From CAYNSB01 sp964399625 (GTDB lineage Bacteria; Planctomycetota; Phycisphaerae; Phycisphaerales; UBA1924): 26,732 nucleotides of DNA. Below are positions 1 to 6,740 of this stretch, piece by piece; position 1 is the first letter of the stretch, and each line of letters opens with the position of its first letter. The notes below the pieces were generated by a model, which saw only the letters and a list, made by a program, of their open reading frames with translations, was not told where the DNA came from and did no database searches. The DNA is taken from NCBI GenBank assembly GCA_964399625.1, contig CAYNSB010000045.1, positions 1-26,732 on the forward strand, written 5' to 3'. A program made the translations under genes and the position numbers.

Positions 1-55
<55 letters not shown>

Positions 56-65
56 GTCAGGCTCA

Positions 66-93
66 AGCATAGCCCCGGCCGTCCGCCGGTCAA
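66..93 (-). promoter_or_regulatory. Promoter of the initiator tRNA gene
   Basis: On the minus strand there is a -35-like TTGACC (93 to 88), a 16-nt spacer and a -10-like TATGCT (71 to 66). The mature tRNA begins at 55, about 10 nt after the -10 box, as expected for a stable RNA promoter. It is the best-formed sigma-70-type promoter in the window. Confidence 0.6.
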
Positions 94-109
94 CGCAGCC
101 TGTCGCCAA

Positions 110-182
110 TGGAGCGGAGGAGACTCGAACTCCCGACATCCAGCTTGCAAAGCTGGCGCTCTACCAACTGAGCTACCGCCCC
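110..182 (-). tRNA. tRNA-Ala (anticodon TGC)
   Basis: A complete 73-nt cloverleaf reads on the minus strand. The acceptor strands GGGGCGG and CCGCTCC pair over seven positions, including a G3:U70 wobble, the identity element of alanyl-tRNA synthetase. The D arm contains TAGCTCAGTTGGTAGAGC, the anticodon loop is TTTGCAA (anticodon TGC), the T arm has GTTCGAGTC, and the discriminator base is A. The 3' CCA is not encoded and must be added after transcription. It lies 54 bp upstream of the initiator tRNA gene on the same strand, but that gene has its own promoter. Confidence 0.96.
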
Positions 183-192
183 GAACCCCGCA

Positions 193-198
193 AGCGTA
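193..198 (-). promoter_or_regulatory. -10 box of the tRNA-Ala promoter
   Basis: TACGCT on the minus strand lies 10 nt before the mature 5' end of the tRNA at 182, the same spacing as for the neighbouring initiator tRNA. No convincing -35 hexamer is visible 16-18 nt further upstream. Confidence 0.45.
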
Positions 199-281
199 GG
201 GCCCGCGACCCCGCCTCGCGCGTCCTGCGTCCTCGTCGCGCCGCGAGACTCGCCAGGACAACGCCAACTTGTAGCCTCGGC

Positions 282-287
282 TACACT
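282..287 (+). promoter_or_regulatory. -10 box of the Nramp transporter gene
   Basis: TACACT ends 11 nt before the ATG at 299. A start point 6-8 nt downstream would give a 5' leader of only a few bases. There is no purine-rich ribosome binding site between the box and the ATG, which agrees with near-leaderless initiation. No good -35 is seen. Confidence 0.45.
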
Positions 288-298
288 TTGCCCGACCC

Positions 299-1693
299 AT
301 GCCACCATCCGCACGCGACCCCCACACTCTTCCGACGTCGCCACCGACGCTCTCCGAGCCCTCGGGCTGGCGACGCGAGCGCGTTGCGCCCTCGCTCCCC
401 GAGGTCCACGCCAGCGTCCGTGTGCCCGTGGGCGCCCCCTTCTGGCGCAAGGTGCTCGCCTTCTCCGGGCCGGGACTCATGGTCTCCGTCGGGTACATGG
501 ACCCGGGCAACTGGGCCACGGACATCGCGGGCGGCGCGCAGTTCGGCTACGCGCTGCTCTGCGTCATCCTCATCTCGAACCTGATGGCGATCCTGCTCCA
601 GCATCTCGCCCTCAAGCTTGGCGTCGCGACCGGGCGAGATCTCGCCCAGGCCTGCCGCGATCACTACTCCCGACCCGTCGCCATGGCCCTGTGGGTCCTC
701 TGCGAGATCGCCATCGCCGCGTGCGACCTCGCCGAGGTTCTGGGTTCTGCCATCGCGATGAACCTCCTCTTCGGGCTGCCGCTCGTGTGGGGCGTGACCA
801 TCACCGCGGCGGACGTGCTCATCATCCTGATTCTGCAGTACAAGGGCTTCCGCTGGATCGAGGCCCTGGTAACGGTCATGGTCCTCACCATCGGCGTCTG
901 CTTCGCCTACCAGATCGTCGCCTCGCGTCCCGACCTGCCGCAGGTCCTCCGCGGGCTCATCCCGGCACCGCAGATCGTCACCAACCCCCAAATGCTCTAC
1001 ATCGCCATCGGCATCCTCGGCGCCACGGTGATGCCCCACAACCTCTATCTGCACAGCAGCATCGTGCAAACCCGTGACTACCCGCGCACCGACGAGGGGC
1101 GCGCGATGGCTATCCGCTTCGCCACCCTGGACTCCACGGCCGCCTTGCTCATCGCGTTCTTCATCAACGCCTCCATCCTGATCCTCTCGGCCGCCGTCTT
1201 CCACCGCAGCGGGCACAACGACGTCGCCCGAATCGAGGACGCGCACGCCCTCCTCAGCCCCTTGCTCGGCGCCAAGGCCGCCAGCGTCCTCTTCGCCGTC
1301 GCCCTCCTCGCCTCCGGGCAGAGTTCCACGCTCACCGGAACGCTCGCCGGGCAGATCGTGATGGAGGGATTCCTGCACCTCCGCCTGCGTCCGTGGCTGC
1401 GACGCCTCATCACGCGTCTGATCGCGATCGTGCCCGCCGTCATCGTCGCGTCTCGCCGGGGCGGCGAGGGAGTGGACAGCCTGCTTCTGCTGAGCCAGGT
1501 CATCCTCTCGATGCAACTCTCGTTCGCCGTCTTCCCACTGGTGATGTTCACCTCGGAACGCTCGAAGATGGGACGCTTCACCAACCGCCCGTGGCTGCGC
1601 TTCACCGCGTGGGGCATCGCCCTGGTCATCGCCACGCTCAACGCCTACCTCCTCTTTCAGACGATCCGCGGCTGGCTCGGCCCCACGGCGTGA
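299..1693 (+). CDS. mntH: Nramp-family divalent metal (Mn2+/Fe2+) transporter, MntH-like
   Basis: This 464-residue integral membrane protein should import Mn2+ or Fe2+ with protons across the inner membrane. The family is clear from the first-helix motif DPGN (68-71), followed by WATDIAGGAQFGYALL, and the sixth-helix motif MPHNLYLHSS (from 245). In Nramp structures the metal is held by the Asp and Asn of DPGN and the Met of MPH, here Asp68, Asn71 and Met245. A third family block, GQSSTLTGTLAGQIVMEGF, is present. The N-terminus has about 50 Pro/Arg-rich residues before the first helix, longer than in many MntH proteins, so a later start cannot be excluded. The ATG at 299 fits the TACACT box just upstream. 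No yybP-type manganese riboswitch is visible in the 116 bp after the tRNA. Family assignment is firm; metal preference is inferred. Confidence 0.93.
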   Translation: MPPSARDPHTLPTSPPTLSEPSGWRRERVAPSLPEVHASVRVPVGAPFWRKVLAFSGPGLMVSVGYMDPGNWATDIAGGAQFGYALLCVILISNLMAILLQHLALKLGVATGRDLAQACRDHYSRPVAMALWVLCEIAIAACDLAEVLGSAIAMNLLFGLPLVWGVTITAADVLIILILQYKGFRWIEALVTVMVLTIGVCFAYQIVASRPDLPQVLRGLIPAPQIVTNPQMLYIAIGILGATVMPHNLYLHSSIVQTRDYPRTDEGRAMAIRFATLDSTAALLIAFFINASILILSAAVFHRSGHNDVARIEDAHALLSPLLGAKAASVLFAVALLASGQSSTLTGTLAGQIVMEGFLHLRLRPWLRRLITRLIAIVPAVIVASRRGGEGVDSLLLLSQVILSMQLSFAVFPLVMFTSERSKMGRFTNRPWLRFTAWGIALVIATLNAYLLFQTIRGWLGPTA

Positions 1694-1694
1694 C

Positions 1695-1711
1695 ACCGAT
1701 CCCGCATCGGT
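1695..1711 (+). terminator. Short hairpin just after the transporter stop codon
   Basis: ACCGAT, a 5-nt loop and ATCGGT form a perfect 6-bp stem 1 nt after the stop codon. No T-run follows, so it is at best a weak intrinsic terminator or an RNA 3' end stabiliser. The rest of the 162-bp gap to the next gene holds only a 12-nt palindrome (GCTCGCGCGAGC, 1751-1762) and no recognisable promoter. Confidence 0.3.
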
Positions 1712-1855
1712 CCTGAGCCAATCCGCGGACTTCTCGGTCCTGCCGTCCTCGCTCGCGCGAGCCCGCATCGTCTGCGCGGTCGATCCCGCACCAGACCTCC
1801 CCGGCGTCCTCGCTCAGCCTCACAAACGGCATCCGCCTCGACGATCCACGCCTCC

Positions 1856-3226
1856 ATGGATCGAAAGGGAGTCACGCGCGCCGGGTCGGACCCACGCGGC
1901 TCGTGGGCCACGCTCACGGCCCTGCTGGCGATCGCCCTGCCCGCGATCCTTCTCACCGATCTCGCTCCCCCCGCCGCGCGAGCCCAGCCCGTCGAACTGA
2001 GCCGTCCCGCCGAGCCCGTTGACGGCGCGAGCGCAATGGCATCGGCGGCGCGCGCGATCGAGTTGGGCAACCTCGACGCCGCGGACTCGCTCCTCAGGCG
2101 CGCCTGGCTCGACGGGCGCACGCAGGACGCCGCCGCCCGCGAGTTGTCGGCACTCCACGCACGCGAGGGCTTCTCTCTCCGCACCGACGAGGCCGCCATC
2201 GAGCGGACGCAGTCCCTGCTGCCCCATCCGTTCAAGCGATTCGAGTCGGCCCACTTTGTCGTGCTGTCCGACGCCGACAGCGCCTTCTCGCGCGAGCGTG
2301 CCAAGCTCCTCGAACGCACGCGCGACCAGTTCTACCGCGTCGCCTCGACGATGGGCGTGCCCGCGATCCCGCACGCCGCAAGGCTCGTCTGCGTGCTCTT
2401 CGACGATGTGAACGCGTACCGCGTCTTCGCGAAGGAAAGGGACGGACTCGACGCCGCGTGGATCGGCGGATACTTCTCCGCCTCCGCCAACCGGATCGTC
2501 TTCTACAACCACGCCACCTCGCGCGAGTCGCGGGACGGCGCGGACTCGCTCGCGAAGTTCGCCGAGCAGATGGACCGCACCCGCACCCAGGCCCACGAGG
2601 CCGAGATGCGCGGCGACACCGCCCGCGCCGAGCAGCTGCGCGACGTGCTCGCGGCCCAGACCCGAACCCTCCGCGACTACCAGCGACGATTGGACGAGGG
2701 CGCCCGAGCCGTCTCGGACACCAAGACCATCCACGAGTGCGTCCATCTGCTCGCGTTCAACTCCGGCGTCCAGCGCCCCGACCGCGAGTATCCGTTCTGG
2801 ATCAGCGAGGGCCTGGCGATGGCCTTCGAGAGCGAGCGCCCGGGCGGGCTGTTCGGGCCCGATCGCCCAAGCACGCTCATCACGGATCGCCTCGAGCGAT
2901 ACGGCGCCCTGCTCGACACGGGCAAGCTCCTCCCGCTCTCGGCGCTGGTCGCGATGGGCGGCGTGCCCAACTGGGACGAGTCCGCCGCCGACGCGATGTA
3001 CGCGCAGAGCCACACCCTCTTCCTCACGCTCTACAAGCGAGACCCGGCGGCGCTGGGCTCGTTTCTCAAGAGTCTGGGCCAGTCGCCGCTCCGCACGCCC
3101 GAGCAGCACGCCCGTCTCTTTGCGCAGTACTTCGGAGATCCCGCCCCGCTCGAGGCGACGCTCCGCCGACTCTCGCTCGCGCGTCGATCCCCCACCGCCG
3201 CGGCGAGCACCGACTCCCAGCCCTGA
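1856..3226 (+). CDS. Secreted DUF1570-family protein with a zinc-peptidase-like HExxH motif
   Basis: This 456-residue protein is probably exported and may be a metallopeptidase. The N-terminus is a signal peptide: basic residues, a hydrophobic run at about 19-35, and an ARA cleavage site near 41-43. The C-terminal half resembles DUF1570, a family common in Planctomycetes. It has HECVH at 293-297, which fits HExxH, then FNSGVQ and a downstream Glu in WISEGLAMAFE (Glu318), as in gluzincins. A coiled, charged stretch at about 225-285 precedes the motif. The ATG at 1856 has no clear ribosome binding site upstream, but no other common start codon fits before the signal peptide. The next gene starts 64 bp downstream with its own promoter. 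Substrate is unknown. Proteolytic activity is inferred only from the motif. Confidence 0.82.
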   Translation: MDRKGVTRAGSDPRGSWATLTALLAIALPAILLTDLAPPAARAQPVELSRPAEPVDGASAMASAARAIELGNLDAADSLLRRAWLDGRTQDAAARELSALHAREGFSLRTDEAAIERTQSLLPHPFKRFESAHFVVLSDADSAFSRERAKLLERTRDQFYRVASTMGVPAIPHAARLVCVLFDDVNAYRVFAKERDGLDAAWIGGYFSASANRIVFYNHATSRESRDGADSLAKFAEQMDRTRTQAHEAEMRGDTARAEQLRDVLAAQTRTLRDYQRRLDEGARAVSDTKTIHECVHLLAFNSGVQRPDREYPFWISEGLAMAFESERPGGLFGPDRPSTLITDRLERYGALLDTGKLLPLSALVAMGGVPNWDESAADAMYAQSHTLFLTLYKRDPAALGSFLKSLGQSPLRTPEQHARLFAQYFGDPAPLEATLRRLSLARRSPTAAASTDSQP

Positions 3227-3251
3227 CGACCGTCGACCCGCGCGATACACT
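3223..3251 (+). promoter_or_regulatory. Promoter of the outer-membrane barrel gene
   Basis: CTGACG (3223-3228) and TACACT (3246-3251) are separated by exactly 17 nt. The -35 box overlaps the TGA stop of the preceding gene. The ATG follows 39 nt after the -10 box. Confidence 0.5.
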
Positions 3252-3290
3252 GCCGCCCGCGCCCACGAGGGCGCCAGGCAAGGAGCGCGC

Positions 3291-4262
3291 ATGGCACGGA
3301 CGCCCGCAATGTTGGCCCTCTCCGCGATCGTCGCAGCCGGAGCCGCGACGCACGCCTCGGCCCAGATCGCGGACCTCGTCGCACCCACGCTGCTCTTCAA
3401 AGAGCCCGAGCCGGCCAAGACCGCTCCTCCGCCCGAGCAGCCCGATTCGGCCGTCCACGTGCTCGCACGACTGGACACCACCCTGGGCACGCTCGCGAGC
3501 CTGAGCAGCGGCGGCGAGGTCGCCGTGTCCCAGGTCCGCCCCGGCGCCACGCTGCTCATTCCGGTCGATCAGCGATCGCGCCTCGTCGTCTCCTTGGACT
3601 ATGAGTACACGCACTACGACTTTGAGGGATCCCCGACGATCATCCCCGGCACGCGCAAACCCTGGGGCGATGTGCACCGCGAGTCGATCTCGGCCAATTA
3701 CTTCCGCGCCCTGGACGAACGCTGGAGCGCGTTCGCGGGCGGACTCCTCTACGCCGCCCACGAGGAGGGCGCCGATTTCGGCAAGAGCATCGGCGGCGGC
3801 GGGTTCTTCGGCGCCTCATACGCCATCACGAAGGACCTTCGCATCGGACCGGGTCTGGGCATCTTCACCCAGCTCGAGGGCAGCCCTCAGTTCGTTCCCA
3901 TCGTGTCGGTCGATTGGCAGATCAACAAGCAGTGGTCGCTCACCAACGATAAGCGCCCCGGGCTCTTTCTCGTCTACGAGCCCGACGAGAAGTGGACGCT
4001 CAAGTTCGGCGCCGAGTGGCAGTCACGCTCGTTCAGGCTCTCGCGAACGAGCGCACTTCCCAACGGCGTCGCCCGCGATCAGCGGATCCCGATCTCTTTC
4101 GAGGTCGAGTACGACGCCGCTCGCCAGGTCGGCCTCTCGGGCCGCGTCGGCGTCGACGTGAACTCCCACTATCGCACGCTCTACGAGGGTGGCGGCACGG
4201 CAACGGAAACAAACGCACGCCCCTCGCTGTTCCTCGGGCTGGGCATCGTCATTCGGTTCTAA
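3291..4262 (+). CDS. Putative outer-membrane beta-barrel protein
   Basis: I do not recognise a named function. The ATG at 3291 has AGGAG six bases upstream and gives 323 residues starting with a signal peptide (MARTPAMLALSAIVAAGAA, cleaved near ASA-QI). An upstream extension to 3120 in the same frame would overlap the previous gene and bury the signal peptide, so it is rejected. After a Pro-rich linker the protein alternates polar and hydrophobic residues in many short strands with frequent Tyr, Trp and Gly. It ends GLGIVIRF, with the C-terminal Phe typical of proteins inserted by the BamA machinery. Some strands resemble the DUF6268-type barrels annotated in Planctomycetes, but that is a weak recollection. 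A role in the outer membrane is inferred from architecture only. Confidence 0.72.
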   Translation: MARTPAMLALSAIVAAGAATHASAQIADLVAPTLLFKEPEPAKTAPPPEQPDSAVHVLARLDTTLGTLASLSSGGEVAVSQVRPGATLLIPVDQRSRLVVSLDYEYTHYDFEGSPTIIPGTRKPWGDVHRESISANYFRALDERWSAFAGGLLYAAHEEGADFGKSIGGGGFFGASYAITKDLRIGPGLGIFTQLEGSPQFVPIVSVDWQINKQWSLTNDKRPGLFLVYEPDEKWTLKFGAEWQSRSFRLSRTSALPNGVARDQRIPISFEVEYDAARQVGLSGRVGVDVNSHYRTLYEGGGTATETNARPSLFLGLGIVIRF

Positions 4263-4272
4263 TTTGTGCGTC

Positions 4273-4287
4273 TCAGCAGGGCGCTGA
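4273..4287. terminator. Hairpin between convergent genes
   Basis: TCAGC, a 5-nt loop and GCTGA form a 5-bp stem in the 26-bp gap between the barrel gene (plus) and the pseudopilin gene (minus). It lacks a T-run and is short; it could serve both directions, with low certainty. Confidence 0.25.
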
Positions 4288-4288
4288 A

Positions 4289-5083
4289 CTAGCGGCGGGG
4301 CAGCCCCATCTGCACGTGGTCAAACTTGTCCCACGCGCTCTGCACCGAACTGCCGGGCGAGTTGCGCTCCGCGGCAAGCAGCGCCATGATCGATCCGCCC
4401 GGATCGGAGAACCACGCCACGGACAGGTCCGCCCGCAGCAGGTTCGCGCCAACGCGATGGTTGAAATCCTGAACAGACTTCAGTCCGTCGCTCACCAGCG
4501 CGCTCGACGGCGCCATCTTGGTCAGGTAAACCGTGGTGGGCACCGGACGGGACGTGCCCGCGTCCGCCATCGGTGCCCGAGCACGGTACTGGTAGTTGCC
4601 CACGATTCCGCCCGGCTGCCCGGCCCAGCGATCGGAATAGTCCGCGTACCGCGTGCTCCCGCGGTGCGACGGGCAGTAGAAGAGCTTCGGAGCGGGCAGA
4701 TACTGCTGCGAGTACAGCAGCCCCAGCCCATCCCACATGTCCTCCGAAGGAGCAGGGAGCGAGCCACCATCGATCCGCAGCACAACGGTGTCCCAGGAGC
4801 GATCCGAGGACGGATCGAGCGTGACGTTTGTCGAGGGCATCACCGCGTCGTCGTTGGCTTCCGCGAAGAGCGCGACGCCGAGCCCGACCTGACGAACGTT
4901 CGATCGGCACACCACCTGATTCGCTGATTCGCGAACGACGGTGAGCGAGGGCAGCAGCAGCGCGATCAGCACGCCGACGACCGCCATCGTGACAAGCACG
5001 TCGATAATGGTGAATCCACGCTGAGCCAACGTGCCCGTGGACCCACAGCTCCCGCGAGATGTTGCATGCCCTTCGCGTCTCAC
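4289..5083 (-). CDS. Type II secretion / type IV pilin-like pseudopilin (prepilin N-terminal methylation domain)
   Basis: The 264-residue protein has a class III prepilin signal: a short basic leader, then RG|FTIIDVLVTMAVVGVLIALLL, with cleavage by prepilin peptidase expected after Gly23. It resembles the large planctomycete family of secretion-type pseudopilins, with a following NVRQVGLGVALFAEAND segment. Position 5 of the mature protein is Asp28 rather than the near-universal Glu. Near the C-terminus GANLLRADLSVAWFS looks like a degraded form of the DG-type motif seen in these proteins. The start is GTG at 5083; a TTG giving a very short leader (MAQRG|F) is an alternative. No other pilus or secretion gene is nearby, so it is an orphan. 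It is divergent from the sigma factor gene across 263 bp. Confidence 0.85.
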   Translation of the reverse strand: MRREGHATSRGSCGSTGTLAQRGFTIIDVLVTMAVVGVLIALLLPSLTVVRESANQVVCRSNVRQVGLGVALFAEANDDAVMPSTNVTLDPSSDRSWDTVVLRIDGGSLPAPSEDMWDGLGLLYSQQYLPAPKLFYCPSHRGSTRYADYSDRWAGQPGGIVGNYQYRARAPMADAGTSRPVPTTVYLTKMAPSSALVSDGLKSVQDFNHRVGANLLRADLSVAWFSDPGGSIMALLAAERNSPGSSVQSAWDKFDHVQMGLPRR

Positions 5084-5116
5084 GCTGTCACTCCGCCATC
5101 CCCTCTCTCGGGCGTC

Positions 5117-5139
5117 GACACGCTACCACGTCCGGTTCC
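5117..5139 (-). promoter_or_regulatory. Possible ECF-type promoter of the pseudopilin gene
   Basis: On the minus strand GGAAC (from 5139) is followed 15 nt later by GTC (5119-5117), 33 nt before the GTG start. GGAAC / GTC pairs at about this spacing are typical of ECF sigma promoters, and an ECF sigma gene is divergent next door. A TGTAAT (5145-5140) overlapping this site is an alternative sigma-70-type -10. Neither is proven. The rest of the 5084-5346 gap holds no gene or RNA structure that I can support. Confidence 0.25.
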
Positions 5140-5267
5140 ATTACACAAGGCCAGAAACGCGAGATAGGGGGAAACACCCACCTACCGCCAGATCGGACTT
5201 TCCACAAGCTGCCTCGCCCACCAAACCGCACCCGCATTCTGCTCTCCCAATTCGCATCCCTTGCTGG

Positions 5268-5273
5268 TATCGT
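5268..5273 (+). promoter_or_regulatory. Possible -10 box upstream of the ECF sigma gene
   Basis: TATCGT, preceded by TGG, lies about 75 nt upstream of the ATG at 5347. It has the TANNNT shape of the other boxes in the window but no matching -35. Confidence 0.2.
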
Positions 5274-5346
5274 GCGTATGGGCAATTGACCCCTACGGCC
5301 CGCGCTCGTGGGCTCCAACGTGTTAGATGTGCCATCGGGAAGATCG

Positions 5347-5919
5347 ATGCCCAGATCGGAACACCAATCCGACGCCGACCTTGACCTGATGCGCCGGGTC
5401 GCCGAAGGCACCGAGGGCGCCGTTGAGGAGCTCTACGACCGCTTTGGGTCGCTCGTCTATCGCATGGCCTACCAGACGATGCCCACGCGCGCCGACGCGG
5501 AGGACGCCGTGCAGGAGGTCTTCGTCCGTCTGTGGAAGACCGCGTCGCGGTACGACCCCAAGCGCGCCGCCCTTGTCACCTGGGTGCTGCTCATCTCGCG
5601 TCGCCACCTCGTGGACAAACTCCGTCGGATGCAGGCGCGTGTGCGTGCCTCATCCATCGAAGCGAGCCCGGCCGATCCTCCCCGCGCCGCGAGCGAGATG
5701 GAGTCGCTCGAGACCAACGAGCGATTCAGAAATCTGCTCGAACGCGTCGGCGATTTGCCGGAATTGCAGCGCACCGTCGTCCTCAGGGCATACCTGGGCG
5801 GACAAACGCTGCGTCAGATCGGACAGGAACTGAACACCCCCATCGGAACGATCAAGTCCGCGCTCAGCCGAGCGCTGGTCAGGCTGCGAGAAAGAACGTG
5901 CGAGGAGCCCCAACGATGA
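5347..5919 (+). CDS. ECF-family RNA polymerase sigma factor
   Basis: From the ATG at 5347 the protein has 190 residues, a normal length for a group IV sigma factor. Region 2 is visible as VEELYDRFGSLVYRMAYQ, then ADAEDAVQEVFVRLWK (the -10 recognition helix area) and a Trp-containing WVLLISRRHLVDKLRR segment. After a variable linker, region 4 reads LPELQRTVVLRAYLGG, then LRQIGQELNTPIGTIKSALSRAL, the helix-turn-helix for the -35 element. An in-frame GTG at 5308 would add 13 residues, but GGGAAGA just before 5347 favours the ATG. Its TGA overlaps the ATG of the next gene in an ATGA junction, so the sigma factor and its likely inhibitor are translationally coupled. The signal and regulon are unknown. 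Confidence 0.93.
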   Translation: MPRSEHQSDADLDLMRRVAEGTEGAVEELYDRFGSLVYRMAYQTMPTRADAEDAVQEVFVRLWKTASRYDPKRAALVTWVLLISRRHLVDKLRRMQARVRASSIEASPADPPRAASEMESLETNERFRNLLERVGDLPELQRTVVLRAYLGGQTLRQIGQELNTPIGTIKSALSRALVRLRERTCEEPQR

Positions 5920-6725
5920 TCCCGGGACTGAACATCCAAGACCTGCTCGAGCACTCCATCCTCGATTCGATGGGGCTGCTCGACGAGCAGGAGCAGGCAC
6001 GCTTCGAGCTCGCCTTCCGCGCGGCGCCGGCCCCCGTGCAGGCCCAGATCCGTGCCGAGCAGGTGCGCCTGGCCCACATCGATGCGCTCCTCCCCGACGT
6101 GGCGCCCCCCGCGGGCCTGCGTGCCGCGGTCGTTGACGCCATCCGCCGCGAGCAGGAGGCGATGCGCTCCGATTCGCGCGACCTGCAGCCCATGCCCGCC
6201 ATGATCCGCAGCACGCGCGTGAGCCCGCTCTGGCGTGCCGCCTCGCTCGGGCTCCTCGCCGCATCCATCACCCTGGGCATCGTCACGTTCCAGCTGATCG
6301 GGCAGACCGAGCAGACGATGAAGCAGCTCCAGGGCGAGGCCATTCTCGCCAAGCTCGGCGAGAAGTTCGGCCCCGGCTTCGTGCAGGACGTCCTCTTCAA
6401 GCGCGACACGACGCGCGTCGTGCTCGCCTCCCATCAGGGCTCGCCCCGCGGCGAGGCCTCGCTCTTCATGAACCCGGAGTGGAAGCACGCGAAGTTCTTC
6501 ACCAACTCCATGGCCTCGCCCGAGGGCAAGAACTTCCGCATCGCCGTCGTCGACGAGAACGGCAAGATCGTCCGTGTCCTCAAGGAGTTCTCGTCCCGCG
6601 GCGGGCTCGAGAGCATCGACGTCAACATCGCCAAGGACGTGACGGGCGACATCGCCGTCCTCGTTGCAAACTCGGCCGGCACCGACTCCATCGTCTGCAA
6701 GGGCACGATCCCCTCCCGCGGGTGA
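5916..6725 (+). CDS. Anti-sigma factor, RskA-like, single-pass membrane protein
   Basis: The 269-residue product begins at the ATG of an ATGA overlap with the sigma gene. The cytoplasmic part (1-103) has the helical LLDEQEQARFELAFRAAP pattern of RskA/ZAS-type anti-sigma domains but no HxxxCxxC zinc motif. One transmembrane helix lies at about 104-128. The periplasmic part (130-269) is helical at first (TEQTMKQLQGEAILAKLG), then looks beta-rich, with NFRIAVVDENGKIVRVLKEF. I do not recognise this outer domain; it may be the sensor. Position and topology make a role as inhibitor of the upstream sigma factor likely, though the family match at the N-terminus is modest. Confidence 0.78.
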   Translation: MIPGLNIQDLLEHSILDSMGLLDEQEQARFELAFRAAPAPVQAQIRAEQVRLAHIDALLPDVAPPAGLRAAVVDAIRREQEAMRSDSRDLQPMPAMIRSTRVSPLWRAASLGLLAASITLGIVTFQLIGQTEQTMKQLQGEAILAKLGEKFGPGFVQDVLFKRDTTRVVLASHQGSPRGEASLFMNPEWKHAKFFTNSMASPEGKNFRIAVVDENGKIVRVLKEFSSRGGLESIDVNIAKDVTGDIAVLVANSAGTDSIVCKGTIPSRG

Positions 6726-6740
6726 TCGGCTCAAATCACT
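6721..6740. terminator. Hairpin spanning the two convergent stop codons
   Basis: GTGAT (6722-6726) pairs with ATCAC (6735-6739), extended by a G:T pair, across an 8-nt loop. Both stop codons (6723-6725 plus, 6736-6738 minus) lie in the stem. It is short and has no T-run; a bidirectional terminator role is possible but weakly supported. Confidence 0.25.

Noticed and set aside
183..298. Manganese riboswitch upstream of mntH
   Set aside because: The region holds the tRNA-Ala promoter, and the predicted mntH start point leaves almost no leader.
281..1768. Long open frame on the minus strand opposite mntH
   Set aside because: It is rich in Asp, Glu, Arg and Gly, with no motif, and mirrors a clear Nramp gene; GC-rich codon bias opens such antisense frames.
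3120..3290. Longer N-terminus for the barrel protein
   Set aside because: It overlaps the DUF1570 gene and would place the signal peptide internally; ATG 3291 has AGGAG at the right distance.
1820..3559. Long minus-strand frame opposite the DUF1570 and barrel genes
   Set aside because: Low-complexity Arg/Gly/Glu content and no motif; the plus strand has signal peptides and conserved motifs.
5261..5289. TTGCTG as a -35 box for the sigma factor gene
   Set aside because: The hexamer 17 nt downstream (AATTGA) is a poor -10, so the pair does not form a credible promoter.
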